Made by a program: the position numbers and the translations under genes. Shown here piece by piece: positions 7,327 through 15,459 of a DNA stretch of 56,799 nt; within the stretch, counting starts at the first letter, position 1, and each line of letters begins with the position of its first letter. The DNA comes from Lachnospiraceae bacterium (GTDB taxonomy: Bacteria > Bacillota > Clostridia > Lachnospirales > Lachnospiraceae): NCBI GenBank assembly GCA_017539565.1, contig JAFYCS010000033.1, positions 1 to 56,799 on the forward strand. Reading direction: 5' to 3'. Below the pieces are notes generated by a model that saw nothing but the letters and a program-made list of their open reading frames with translations, had not been told where the DNA came from and searched no databases.

Positions 7327-8016
7327 TTACAGTGATCCGCCTCTTCCGTTTGCATTAGTGGCTTCAAATGCACGATTAGTCATATATCTTGGATCATAAT
7401 CAGGATATAAGCGGTAATAAACGAAACCGTTTGTGATACCTTCACCATCGGTACCGGCTCTGACGGGACATACCCACACTTCAATGCGTCCGTCACCTTC
7501 GCGTTTAAGAATTCTGTATTGTCCTATATTATGCTTTCTGTAAAAGATGTTGATATCATATTGAGCAAGCTCATCTACATAAGCGTCATATAATAGTTTA
7601 TGTGCATTTGCACCATACGGATCACGAAGTACTCCGTTGCGGAAATTTCCTTCTGTACCGGAGTAGGTTATATCACCCTCTCTTGTAAGTGTCCATTCAA
7701 AACCGTTGTATACTTTGTAGTTCTGACCGGTATGATGATCTAAAACATTAAAATATACGCTGTTCTGGCCACTTTTTCCTATTTGTTCCCATTGTTTACA
7801 ACATTCGGGATCAAGAGCAATAACTCTTTCCAGGGCTGTTCCCAAAACACGTGCCATTTCAAGGTCTCTGGTTTTTCTCGCCTTATCAAGATATTCGAGG
7901 AAGTTGGGAACGATGATCGCAACAAGTAAAGCCATAATGGCTATGATTATGATAAGTTCAACGAGTGAAAAACCTTTATTATCAGACTTGATCTTTTTGA
8001 CTAAATATTTCTTCAT
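7327..8016 (-). CDS. Type IV pilin-like (prepilin) protein
   Basis: A 229-residue prepilin. A short basic leader ends in KG|FSLVELIIIIAIMALL, the prepilin peptidase/N-methylation site with the conserved Glu at +5, followed by a hydrophobic helix and an amphipathic helix (about 20-60). The C-terminal domain contains LRDPYGANAH, reminiscent of major pseudopilins, and ends in a glycine-rich GRGGSL tail. ATG 8016 is chosen over an upstream in-frame GTG because AAGGAAGG sits correctly only for the ATG. No assembly ATPase, peptidase or platform gene lies in the window, so the export machinery must be elsewhere. A cyclic-di-GMP riboswitch precedes it. Confidence 0.92.
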   Translation of the reverse strand: MKKYLVKKIKSDNKGFSLVELIIIIAIMALLVAIIVPNFLEYLDKARKTRDLEMARVLGTALERVIALDPECCKQWEQIGKSGQNSVYFNVLDHHTGQNYKVYNGFEWTLTREGDITYSGTEGNFRNGVLRDPYGANAHKLLYDAYVDELAQYDINIFYRKHNIGQYRILKREGDGRIEVWVCPVRAGTDGEGITNGFVYYRLYPDYDPRYMTNRAFEATNANGRGGSL

Positions 8017-8062
8017 AATTGTCACCTTCCTTGGTAGCTGGTCAGAAGAAGAAACCGGGACA

Positions 8063-8131
8063 ATTGTAGCTGGCTGCCATTTTACAGGCCCTTTAGCTTT
8101 GCGTCACAGAATTTCTTCTGTTTTGCCTATG
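8063..8131 (-). promoter_or_regulatory. Cyclic-di-GMP class I (GEMM) riboswitch
   Basis: On the minus strand the GEMM hallmarks appear in order: TAGGCAAA; a hairpin ACAGAA-GAAA-TTCTGT with a GNRA tetraloop; the core GACGCAAAGCTA; GGGCC; and ATGGCAGCCAGC. The outer P1 helix looks weak, perhaps only TAG with CTA. It ends about 47 bases before the pilin start. AATTGTC just after the aptamer (plus-strand 8059-8065) is complementary to GACAATT covering the pilin start (8017-8023), suggesting control of translation initiation. A small hairpin GGCA-TGCC (8139-8151) lies upstream. Cyclic-di-GMP control of type IV pili is established in Clostridia. Confidence 0.87.
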
Positions 8132-8302
8132 TTTTTAAGGCACTCATTGCCTTTGTTACATAATTGTACAATATATATCGGAAAAATACCATACTTTTTG
8201 AAGAGATTTATGCATGATTCATGTCATTTTTTATAAGAAAAAATATGCAGATTACCATATGTTGTGGCAGAGAAAAAAAGGACCACTAATCGAAAAAAAA
8301 GC

Positions 8303-8331
8303 TTGCAATGTATCTGGGCACATGTTATTAT
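8303..8331 (+). promoter_or_regulatory. Promoter of rpsF-ssb-rpsR
   Basis: TTGCAA (8303-8308), 17-base spacer, TATTAT (8326-8331) preceded by TGT, an extended -10. It diverges from the pilin transcript; the bases 8132-8302 between them hold only AT-rich sequence, with no gene seen. Confidence 0.75.
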
Positions 8332-8357
8332 GAAACTCCGTGAAATATCCTTGCTCC

Positions 8358-8387
8358 TGATAAACAGGGGCCATTCGGCCTGTATCA
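8358..8387 (+). promoter_or_regulatory. Leader hairpin of the rpsF operon
   Basis: TGAT/ATCA, ACAG/CTGT and GCC/GGC stack, with small bulges, around an ATTC loop in the 5' leader of rpsF. S6:S18 autoregulatory RNA structures in rpsF leaders are known in many bacteria; this could be one, but the diagnostic bulged CCG arrangement is not clear to me. Confidence 0.4.
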
Positions 8388-8421
8388 TAGCAGGTCAGAC
8401 CATAAGGAGGTAAAGAGTAGC

Positions 8422-8712
8422 ATGAACAAGTACGAATTAGCCGTTGTTGTCAGCGCTAAAGTCGAAGAGGAAGAGAGAAATGCTACCGTCGAGAAATGCA
8501 AGAGCTATGTCGAAAGATATGGCGGCGTGATCTCTGATGTAGAGGACGGCGGTAAGAAGAAGCTTGCTTACGAGATTCAGGACATGAGCGAAGCTTATTA
8601 CTATTTCATCCACTTTGAAGCGGACAGCACCGCACCTGCAGAGATTGAAAACAAAGTTCGTCTCAGGGAAGATGTGCTCCGTTATTTATGCGTTCGACAA
8701 GACGAGGCATAA
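8422..8712 (+). CDS. rpsF: Ribosomal protein bS6
   Basis: A 96-residue protein matching bS6, the small-subunit protein that binds 16S rRNA together with bS18. It opens with MNKYELAVVVSAKVEEEERN and has the conserved GGKKKLAYEI and AYYYFIHFEA strands. AGGAGG precedes the ATG. It is first in the classic rpsF-ssb-rpsR operon with normal length. The acidic C-terminal RQDEA lacks a long glutamate tail, which is of interest because two RimK-like ligases lie nearby, although RimK-type tailing of S6 is known from proteobacteria. Confidence 0.97.
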   Translation: MNKYELAVVVSAKVEEEERNATVEKCKSYVERYGGVISDVEDGGKKKLAYEIQDMSEAYYYFIHFEADSTAPAEIENKVRLREDVLRYLCVRQDEA

Positions 8713-8731
8713 AGAAAAGGGGATTTGAAAA

Positions 8732-9193
8732 ATGAATAAAGTAATATTAATGGGTCGTCTCACAAAAGACCCGGACGTTAGATATTCACAGAACAGCGAT
8801 TCACCCATGGCAGTGGCAAGATACACGCTTGCGGTAGACAGAAGGTTTAACCGCGGTAACGGTTCTAACGGTGATCAGACAGCAGATTTTATCAACTGTG
8901 TGGCATTCGGAAAGAGCGGAGAGTTTGCCGAAAAGTATCTGCATAAGGGAACAAAGATAGCTGTTACAGGCCGCATCCAGACCGGAAGCTATACCAATAA
9001 GGATGGCCAGAAGGTTTATACTACTGACGTAGTTGTAGAAGATCAGGAATTTGCTGAGAGCAAGAATGCTAACGGAGGCGGAAACGGCGGCAGCGTAAGC
9101 TACGGAAATGCCGGCCCCGCACCTGATGCAGTAGATGACGGTTTTATGAATATCGCTGAAGGCATTGATGACGAGATGCCGTTTGGGTCCTGA
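8732..9193 (+). CDS. ssb: Single-stranded DNA-binding protein
   Basis: A 153-residue SSB. The N-terminal OB fold spans about 1-105 (MNKVILMGRLTKDPDVRYSQ; TADFINCVAFGKSGEFAEKY; KGTKIAVTGRIQTGSYTNKDG), followed by a Gly/Asn-rich linker and the acidic tip DDEMPFGS used to recruit replication and repair partners. It lies between rpsF and rpsR, its usual position in Firmicutes, and protects ssDNA in replication, repair and recombination. Confidence 0.96.
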   Translation: MNKVILMGRLTKDPDVRYSQNSDSPMAVARYTLAVDRRFNRGNGSNGDQTADFINCVAFGKSGEFAEKYLHKGTKIAVTGRIQTGSYTNKDGQKVYTTDVVVEDQEFAESKNANGGGNGGSVSYGNAGPAPDAVDDGFMNIAEGIDDEMPFGS

Positions 9194-9227
9194 TGTGAGG
9201 TTTTGCAGATAAACAGGAGGAAAGATC

Positions 9228-9497
9228 ATGGCATTTAACAGAGAGTCTGATAAGGGCGATGCACCCAGGAGAAGAATGGGCACAGGCATCCGCAGACGTA
9301 AAAAGGTTTGTGTTTTTTGTGGCAAAGATAATGAGATAAGCTACAAGGATCCCGCAAAGCTTAAGAAATATGTGTCTGAGCGTGGAAAGATCCTGCCCAG
9401 ACGTGTTACCGGCTGCTGTGCAAAGCATCAGCGTGCGCTGACCCTGGCCATCAAGCGTGCCCGTCACATTGCACTTATGCCTTACGTGACAGACTAA
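9228..9497 (+). CDS. rpsR: Ribosomal protein bS18
   Basis: An 89-residue bS18 with the basic core [14 protein letters not shown], the [19 protein letters not shown] signature and [20 protein letters not shown]. Four cysteines (CVFC and GCC) form a zinc-binding C+ version of the protein. AGGAGG precedes the ATG. It is last in the rpsF operon and is followed by a strong terminator. Confidence 0.96.
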   Translation: MAFNRESDKGDAPRRRMGTGIRRRKKVCVFCGKDNEISYKDPAKLKKYVSERGKILPRRVTGCCAKHQRALTLAIKRARHIALMPYVTD

Positions 9498-9541
9498 CCG
9501 GTATTTGAGAAGGCAGTAATTAAATAAGGATTTTCACAGAC

Positions 9542-9576
9542 AGACCGCTCCGGAGATGATCCGGAGCGGTCTTTTA
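9542..9576 (+). terminator. Terminator of the rpsF operon
   Basis: A perfect 13-bp stem, AGACCGCTCCGGA with TCCGGAGCGGTCT, closes a GATGA loop and runs into TTTTATT. It could act in both directions, as the minus-strand esterase ends at 9599. Confidence 0.93.
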
Positions 9577-9598
9577 TTGTTATATTGAATTACTGGGT

Positions 9599-10606
9599 TT
9601 ACAGGAAACGCTCGAACCAGATACGCGAGAGCATGAGCCAGGTATGCACGTCCTCAAAAAGATTTACCACGGGTTCCGGTTTCCGGTCTGCAGGAGCATC
9701 TTTGGGAGGCTGCATTGGAGAATTGTCAGAAAAGAACTGCTGCATAAGCTCTGCGTGGCGTTTTTCGTTCATATTTACCGCGGTTCCGTCCTTGACGCGT
9801 TTAAGAGCGAAACCAAGCTGTTCACAGATATATTCGCCTCCGTGCCATCCTGCGAACATCTCGTCACTGGCTACGGACAGCCCATGGCCACCCTTGGGGA
9901 AAACATACTGGGCATAAGGAACGCCTTTTTCCTTTAGGGCTTTTGCAAACAGGTATATGTTTTCCACGGGGACCAGATCATCTTCTACGGTCTGCCAGAG
10001 GAAACAGGGAGGAGTATTCTCTTTAACCTGCTTTTCAAGCGAGAAATATTCGAGTTCCTCTGCAGTGGGTTCATAACCCAGCAGTGCCTGCATGGAATAT
10101 ATATGAGTATATTTTCCGGATGTGATCACCGGATAACCGAAGATTGCAGCATCCGGCCTGTTTGATAAGGCGTTCAGCTCGGGATCCGGATCGGTGATAT
10201 CATCAAAATGTGTACAGAGACTCGCGCATACGTGTCCGCCTGCGGAAAACCCGCATATAAGAAGCTTGTCGGCATATATGTTATATTCTGCCGCACCTTT
10301 TCTGATAAGCCTTACAGCTCTGGAAATATCCTCCATGGGCTGGCGTTTTAAGGGGACACACATAGTGATGTCGTTAGTGTAAGTCAGAACAAAGACATTC
10401 AGCCCCATGCGGTAGTATTCCATTGCAGGAAGTACACCTTCGTGCGGGGCCAGCATGCAGTAACCACCTCCGGGTACTACTACCATACACTTACGGAGTG
10501 TGGAATCCTCATCGTGAAGGTAGGCATGCACATTTGGCATAAAACCATATGCTGCTTCGTAGGTATATTCCTGTGGTTTCCACAGATCAAGACGAAATTC
10601 TTTCAC
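9599..10606 (-). CDS. Alpha/beta hydrolase, acetyl/feruloyl esterase-like
   Basis: A 335-residue serine hydrolase. It has the oxyanion motif VVVPGGGYCMLAPHEG, the nucleophile elbow CGFSAGGHVCASL, an acidic residue in QTVEDDLVPVE and the catalytic histidine in PKGGHGLSVAS. This pattern is typical of the BD-FAE/acetyl esterase group active on acylated xylan fragments or small esters. There is no signal peptide, so it is cytoplasmic. The GTG start follows AAGGAG. About 50 C-terminal residues extend beyond the hydrolase core. It is transcribed alone, divergently from the YfhO gene. Confidence 0.85.
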   Translation of the reverse strand: MKEFRLDLWKPQEYTYEAAYGFMPNVHAYLHDEDSTLRKCMVVVPGGGYCMLAPHEGVLPAMEYYRMGLNVFVLTYTNDITMCVPLKRQPMEDISRAVRLIRKGAAEYNIYADKLLICGFSAGGHVCASLCTHFDDITDPDPELNALSNRPDAAIFGYPVITSGKYTHIYSMQALLGYEPTAEELEYFSLEKQVKENTPPCFLWQTVEDDLVPVENIYLFAKALKEKGVPYAQYVFPKGGHGLSVASDEMFAGWHGGEYICEQLGFALKRVKDGTAVNMNEKRHAELMQQFFSDNSPMQPPKDAPADRKPEPVVNLFEDVHTWLMLSRIWFERFL

Positions 10607-10714
10607 GGGATATCTCCTTATATTCTGTATTCCTGTTTACATATTATATAATAGGTGGCAGTGGGTTGTAAACTGTGATAAAATACCGTAAGCAGAGCAG
10701 AAAGGCGGATTTTG

Positions 10715-13111
10715 TTGACGAAAGCAGGCATGAGCAGAAAGAATAAAGATGAAATTCAGGGAGAAAACGGCCGCAGGGAATGTCTGCTGCTTTTGGCGGC
10801 GGTTATCGTAACCGGGCTCATATGCTATGCAATTCATGGAGCCTGGCCTTTCGGCAGTCTGGTACTTGAAGGGGATGACGGATACAGGCAGCATATTCCC
10901 GAGCTGTATTACCTGTGGGATATGCTCCACGGAAAAGCAGGATTTACGTTTGACTGGTATACCTCATTCGGGGTCTCTCCTGTAGGATCTTTTATCCATT
11001 TCGGTATATTCAGTCCGCTTAATATAGTATATCTTTTCATACCACGCAGTGCGGTTATCTGTTCGGTGAACATCATGACTCTTCTGCGGCTGGTGTTACT
11101 GGCATTTTCATTCAGATACGCATTAAAGAAGTTTACTGACGGAAAACTGCCTTCCTGCGTGATAATACTCTTATCCCTTGCATACGCATTCAACAGCTGG
11201 TCCATACATTATCTGTATTTTTCACAGTGGATAGATGTCGCGATATTACTGCCTGTCCTTGTCAGTGAAGCTGTGGAGCTTATGAAGGGGATACGCAAAC
11301 TGCCGTATATAATATCTCTGGCAGTGGCGTTACTTATATGTATACAGCAGGATTATATGCTCGTATTATTCTTTGTTTTCTTTATTGCACTCTTTCTCAT
11401 TTTCTCCGATATGGAAAAGCAGGAGAAGGGAAGGGCGGTTATAAGGCTTGGTATATACAGTGTTGCGGCGGCATGTATAAGCTGCATTATCCTTCTTACG
11501 GCAGCAGTGCTGGTCGGAGACACTGCCAGGGTATCGGGAAATATCATATATCAGATAAAGCAGATACTGCGGTCCAATGCGTCACCGGATCATACATATG
11601 ATAAGGAAAAGCTCCTGTTGATGGTTTCCTGCGTTGTATACAGTATCATAGCAGCGGTGATGATACTGATAAGACTGATCCTGAAAAAGGACATAAAGCG
11701 TAAGATGACGGGCTGTATTATATTTTCCCTGATGCTGATACTTCCTCTTTTTGCAGAGAGTATTCATTATTTCTGGCAGGGCGGTGAGTATATCTGTTTT
11801 CCTCTACGGAACGGGTATATGCCGGTGTTCGTTTTGCTCATGCTGACAGCCATGCTCTTTGAAGATATCCGTTTGCCCAAGACCTTAAAAAAGACAGCGG
11901 CTTCAGTCATAGCGACGGTGGCAGCGGTGATCATCCTTATCCCCGTAGGTACATATCGTATGAAAAGAGCGGAACTGGGATACGGAAAAAGCAAGAGCGG
12001 ATTATACGAAACGGAGAATGCACTGTATACATTGTTTAAAGGCAGCGATCCTGCGGAACGTTTTATCGATAAAAGGGGCAGGCTGCAGCTGAACTATACT
12101 CTTGTTTCCCGTGTATCTGCACAGGAGAACTGGATCCACATAATCCCGGCTTTATGCCAGAGCGAATGTGATGCTTTTGGATACAGGCATGATGGCTCGG
12201 CATTGTACGGGAAAGGCGGTACGGTATTCTCGGATGCTGTTCTGGGGGCCCGCTATGCACTGGCGGGTAAAAATGCGGATGAGCGCTTGTACAGACCTTA
12301 TGCAGAGGCCGGCGGGGTACAGATAAGCGAGTGTCTCTACAGGGCGCCTTTCGGTTTCTTTCTCAATAATGTGAGTACAGAGCTGTTTGACCGTACGGCA
12401 TTGGAGATACAGAATGATCTGGCGTATAATATATGGGGAGAAGAGCTGTTTACACTGACAGGGTGTAACTCCGGTGAGACTGTAGTCCTTCATCCGGAAG
12501 GCGATATCATACTGTATTTTGAAAATGCCACACAGACCGATGCCCAGCTTAAAGTCGGAGGAGAAAGCGTAAACGCTCCCGTGCAGCAGATCAGTTATAT
12601 AGGGATCTTTAGCGGGGAGACAGAGATAAGCAGTACGGAAACAGGAACCCTTGCATATTGCAGCGTAGACGCCCTGTTTGATAAGCAGTATGATGAATGC
12701 ATAAGCGATCTGAAAATGCAGGGTAGCAGTTTGAGCTGCAGAGTAGATTATGACGGAGGGAAAAGATATCTCTTTCTTCCGGTGAATAATATGAGGGGAT
12801 GGGAATGTACCCTTAACGGAAAGAAGGCGGAAACATTAAGTGTATACGGAGGTTTTATGGCGGTAGTATTCCCGGATGAAGCAGGGGAATACGAGCTCAT
12901 GCTTAAGTATCATCCGCCGTATCAGCCGGTCGGTATTATAATATGCGTTGCAGCTGTAGTTTTTCTGATCGCTGACAGACGATTTAATATTTTGGATAAG
13001 ATAGCGGATTCACCGCTTGCAAAGATATCATGCCCCGTATATCTGGCCGGAGCGGCATTATTGTTTGCATTGATATATATTGCGGACATTGCGCTGCTCA
13101 TAATCTTATAG
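10715..13111 (+). CDS. YfhO-family polytopic membrane protein
   Basis: About 798 residues, with a dozen hydrophobic segments in the first 420, a large soluble region and one or two C-terminal helices. The GDDGYRQHIPELYYLWDML motif and GWECTLNGKKAE near the end are characteristic of YfhO proteins, thought to be GT-C-type glycosyltransferases that decorate cell-wall polymers such as lipoteichoic acid. The start is uncertain: TTG 10715 is spaced best from AAGGCGG, while TTG 10712 and ATG 10730 are alternatives. It is followed by a lipoprotein gene and then a polyprenyl-phosphate glycosyltransferase (own promoter), consistent with envelope glycan modification. Confidence 0.85.
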   Translation: MTKAGMSRKNKDEIQGENGRRECLLLLAAVIVTGLICYAIHGAWPFGSLVLEGDDGYRQHIPELYYLWDMLHGKAGFTFDWYTSFGVSPVGSFIHFGIFSPLNIVYLFIPRSAVICSVNIMTLLRLVLLAFSFRYALKKFTDGKLPSCVIILLSLAYAFNSWSIHYLYFSQWIDVAILLPVLVSEAVELMKGIRKLPYIISLAVALLICIQQDYMLVLFFVFFIALFLIFSDMEKQEKGRAVIRLGIYSVAAACISCIILLTAAVLVGDTARVSGNIIYQIKQILRSNASPDHTYDKEKLLLMVSCVVYSIIAAVMILIRLILKKDIKRKMTGCIIFSLMLILPLFAESIHYFWQGGEYICFPLRNGYMPVFVLLMLTAMLFEDIRLPKTLKKTAASVIATVAAVIILIPVGTYRMKRAELGYGKSKSGLYETENALYTLFKGSDPAERFIDKRGRLQLNYTLVSRVSAQENWIHIIPALCQSECDAFGYRHDGSALYGKGGTVFSDAVLGARYALAGKNADERLYRPYAEAGGVQISECLYRAPFGFFLNNVSTELFDRTALEIQNDLAYNIWGEELFTLTGCNSGETVVLHPEGDIILYFENATQTDAQLKVGGESVNAPVQQISYIGIFSGETEISSTETGTLAYCSVDALFDKQYDECISDLKMQGSSLSCRVDYDGGKRYLFLPVNNMRGWECTLNGKKAETLSVYGGFMAVVFPDEAGEYELMLKYHPPYQPVGIIICVAAVVFLIADRRFNILDKIADSPLAKISCPVYLAGAALLFALIYIADIALLIIL

Positions 13112-13128
13112 GGAAGGAGAATGTGATC

Positions 13129-13956
13129 ATGAAAAAAAGAATAAATGTAGTGGTTATATTGGCGGCCTTATCCCTGTGTGCCTGTGGCAAAGAACCGGTA
13201 GAACTCGATATGAGTGCAAAAGCCGAATATATACAAAGAGTCAAGCCCGAAGAGACGGCTTCTGACGGAAAAGTGATATTAAAGGGAAGTGATGACGGTG
13301 TTAATGATCATGGGATCGGAAGTGTAACCGTGACTGCGCTCCCCAAGGATGTCTTCCTGGAAACTATGCCTGAGGGGGCGGAGTACTATGAGGATTTGAT
13401 AAGGAACCGTTTAACCATTGCGAATACCGAAAACGGGCTTGCACTGATACATTTCGATTCCGACGCCCTGCCGGAGCTTCTGGTAATAGACGGTAATTAC
13501 CATTATGGGGACGGAAAGCTCTATTCCATAGGACAGGACGGACGGCCCTATCTTATGCTTAAGTTTATTCCCACATCGGGATCGGTTTCATACCGTCCGT
13601 ATTCCTGTATATATAAAGAGGAATTTGGCGGACAGGGATGGTTTATGTCTCTGTTCCTTAAGTATGACGGAGGTAATGTGAGTGTGCTGGAAGCCGTAAA
13701 TTATGACGGTAACGATATTTCGGACAGTGATGACGGTACTCTGGCTCCTATAAAGTATTATCGCAATGTCCATGTTTCCGAAAGCCTTAAGATAGTCCTG
13801 GCAGATCCGATGAACGTTATTGGTGTTGCCGACCGCATCGAAAGCGGATATGATTTTGAAACTGAAAAGGCAATGGAGATAGATGCCTCTGCGTATTATG
13901 AACTGATCAGGTCATATGACGGTGACGGTATGGTGAATGTGAGCCTGCAGCGCTGA
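13129..13956 (+). CDS. Predicted lipoprotein, unknown function
   Basis: A 275-residue exported lipoprotein. The N-terminus has a short basic stretch, a hydrophobic core and a lipobox ending LSLCACGK, the cysteine being lipidated. The mature part is soluble with repeated beta-strand-like segments and no enzyme motif I recognise. The ATG is chosen from the AAGGAG just upstream. It lies 17 bases after the YfhO gene and is probably co-transcribed with it, suggesting a role at the cell surface. Confidence 0.82.
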   Translation: MKKRINVVVILAALSLCACGKEPVELDMSAKAEYIQRVKPEETASDGKVILKGSDDGVNDHGIGSVTVTALPKDVFLETMPEGAEYYEDLIRNRLTIANTENGLALIHFDSDALPELLVIDGNYHYGDGKLYSIGQDGRPYLMLKFIPTSGSVSYRPYSCIYKEEFGGQGWFMSLFLKYDGGNVSVLEAVNYDGNDISDSDDGTLAPIKYYRNVHVSESLKIVLADPMNVIGVADRIESGYDFETEKAMEIDASAYYELIRSYDGDGMVNVSLQR

Positions 13957-13965
13957 TGCAGGAGT

Positions 13966-13994
13966 TTGACCACGTAGTCAAGGCATGATAGAAT
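13966..13994 (+). promoter_or_regulatory. Promoter of the glycosyltransferase gene
   Basis: TTGACC (13966-13971), 17-base spacer, TAGAAT (13989-13994) preceded by TGA, an extended -10. The start codon is 25 bases downstream. Confidence 0.75.
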
Positions 13995-14019
13995 ACGTGA
14001 ATAAAAGGTGGAGATATAA

Positions 14020-14958
14020 GTGAAACGTATCGAGATAGTTGTTCCGTGTTACAATGAGGAGCCGTGTGTAGCTCCGTTATATGATGAAGTAGAAAAGACC
14101 TTTGCCGGTATAAAGGATTATGACTGGTCTCTTCTTTATGTAAATGACGGCAGCACTGACGGGACACTTAAGGAACTTGAACAATTGAAGAGTTCAAAAG
14201 GCGATAAGGTACAGTATATCTCTTTTGCAAGGAATTTCGGTAAGGAATCTGCAATATATGCAGGGCTGAAAAACAGTACCGGTGAATTAGTGGTACTGAT
14301 GGATGCCGATCTGCAGCATCCGCCGGCTATGCTGCCTGAGATGATAAAGGGCATCGAGGAAGGGTATGACTGCTGTGGTGCCAGACGTGTGAGTCGCAAG
14401 GGCGAGCCTGTGATCAGGAGTGCATTTTCCAAGTTGTTCTACAGTATCATAAACAATGTAACGGAAATGAAGCTGGTACAGGGCGGATCGGATTTCCGCA
14501 TGATGACGCGCCAGATGGTGGATTCCATGCTGATGCTGACAGAGAGAGAGCGTTTTTCGAAAGGTATCATGAGCTGGGTAGGCTTCGATACCAAATGGAT
14601 ACCGTATGAGAATGTGGAGCGCCTGGCCGGAACGAGCAAATGGAATTTCTTCGGGCTGGTAAAATACGCCTGGAGCGGCTTTATAGCTTTTGCCACTGCC
14701 CCGCTGCGGGCCGTGATATACCTGGGGTCCATAATAGTTCTTATATCCGCCATATATGCGATCTATCTTGTGGTGATGGCCATAAGCCATCCCGAACAGA
14801 ACGGTTCCGGTTTCGGTACCATCGCTCTGCTGATCCTTTTTATCGGCGGCGTTATCATCACCCTTCTGGGTGTCATCGGTGAGTACATCGCCCGCATCTA
14901 CATCGAGCTCAAACACAGGCCCATCTACATCGAGAAGATCAATACCCTCAAAAAGTGA
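14020..14958 (+). CDS. Family 2 glycosyltransferase, polyprenyl-phosphate sugar transferase
   Basis: A 312-residue DPM1/GtrB-type enzyme that moves a sugar from a nucleotide donor to undecaprenyl phosphate. The GT-A domain has VVPCYNEEPCVAPLY, VNDGSTDGT, MDADLQHPP (metal-binding DAD) and QGGSDFRMM; two membrane helices at about 225-290 anchor it. The GTG start follows AAAGGTGG. The stop codon lies inside the left inverted repeat of the foldback element at 14955-15277. It probably supplies lipid-linked sugar for surface polymers, perhaps to the YfhO-type protein upstream. Confidence 0.92.
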   Translation: MKRIEIVVPCYNEEPCVAPLYDEVEKTFAGIKDYDWSLLYVNDGSTDGTLKELEQLKSSKGDKVQYISFARNFGKESAIYAGLKNSTGELVVLMDADLQHPPAMLPEMIKGIEEGYDCCGARRVSRKGEPVIRSAFSKLFYSIINNVTEMKLVQGGSDFRMMTRQMVDSMLMLTERERFSKGIMSWVGFDTKWIPYENVERLAGTSKWNFFGLVKYAWSGFIAFATAPLRAVIYLGSIIVLISAIYAIYLVVMAISHPEQNGSGFGTIALLILFIGGVIITLLGVIGEYIARIYIELKHRPIYIEKINTLKK

Positions 14959-15277
14959 CGACACGGGGACGGGCCTGCTGTCCTCATACTTTCCTTTATG
15001 GCGTAGCGCCTCAGGCATGATCACAGACACGCTCGATTCCGTCGCTAAGAGGCTCTAAGAAGCTGCCCAAGGTATTCTATACCGTCCGAAACCGGTCGAT
15101 ATTCGGAATCCATTCCTCATATCTCCCTTGCTCAGCCATCCGGGCTTCGCATTTCTGGTTTATTCAGCAGCTTCAAGAGCCTCTAAGCTTCTCCATAGGC
15201 GGTCTGTGCTTCATGCCTGACTGCTCTACGCCTATATATAACATGTGAAGACAGGAGGACCGTCCCCGCGTCCTCAC
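14955..15277. repeat. 323-bp non-coding foldback element (MITE-like)
   Basis: The ends are 32-nt inverted repeats (14955-14986 and 15246-15277) that match at 27 of 32 positions and contain a CGGGGACGG core. The symmetry continues inward: GGCGTAG...TCAGGCATGA...CACAGAC and TTAGAGGCTCT...AAGCTGC-like blocks recur in inverted order, so arms of about 112 nt flank a loop of about 100 nt. There is no ORF. It starts exactly at the glycosyltransferase stop codon. The same core recurs at 30788-30816, and shorter pieces flank the islet at 21370-21997. It could be a miniature inverted-repeat element or a structured RNA. Confidence 0.7.
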
Positions 15278-15315
15278 CCGCGTCTTCACGTCCTTAACGT
15301 CGTCTCCGATAGCTC

Positions 15316-15345
15316 TTGACTTTATCGGCATGTTCGCTTTATAAT
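15316..15345 (+). promoter_or_regulatory. Promoter of ileS
   Basis: TTGACT (15316-15321), 18-base spacer, consensus TATAAT (15340-15345). It lies just right of the foldback element and about 115 bases before the ileS start. Confidence 0.85.
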
Positions 15346-15371
15346 CTACGCTTATAAGACAAAACGAGCCA

Positions 15372-15424
15372 AAAATTATCCGGCCTGGGAAAGGGGCGGG
15401 TGGTTTTTCGTTTCTTCTTTTATT
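15372..15424 (+). promoter_or_regulatory. Possible attenuator in the ileS leader
   Basis: AAAATTATCCG (15372-15382) pairs with CGGGTGGTTTT (15397-15407), including three G-U pairs, followed by U-rich sequence up to TTTTATTT. This looks like a terminator placed between promoter and gene. The roughly 105-nt leader is too short for a standard T-box and lacks its specifier stem and GGGTGGNACCGCG box, although GGGTGG is present. Confidence 0.4.
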
Positions 15425-15459
15425 TAGGAGAACGGAAATAAATACGGGAGGAAAGATTT

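Noticed and set aside
15346-15459. T-box riboswitch before ileS
   Set aside because: GGGTGG is present but the ACCGCG continuation, specifier loop and sufficient length are missing.
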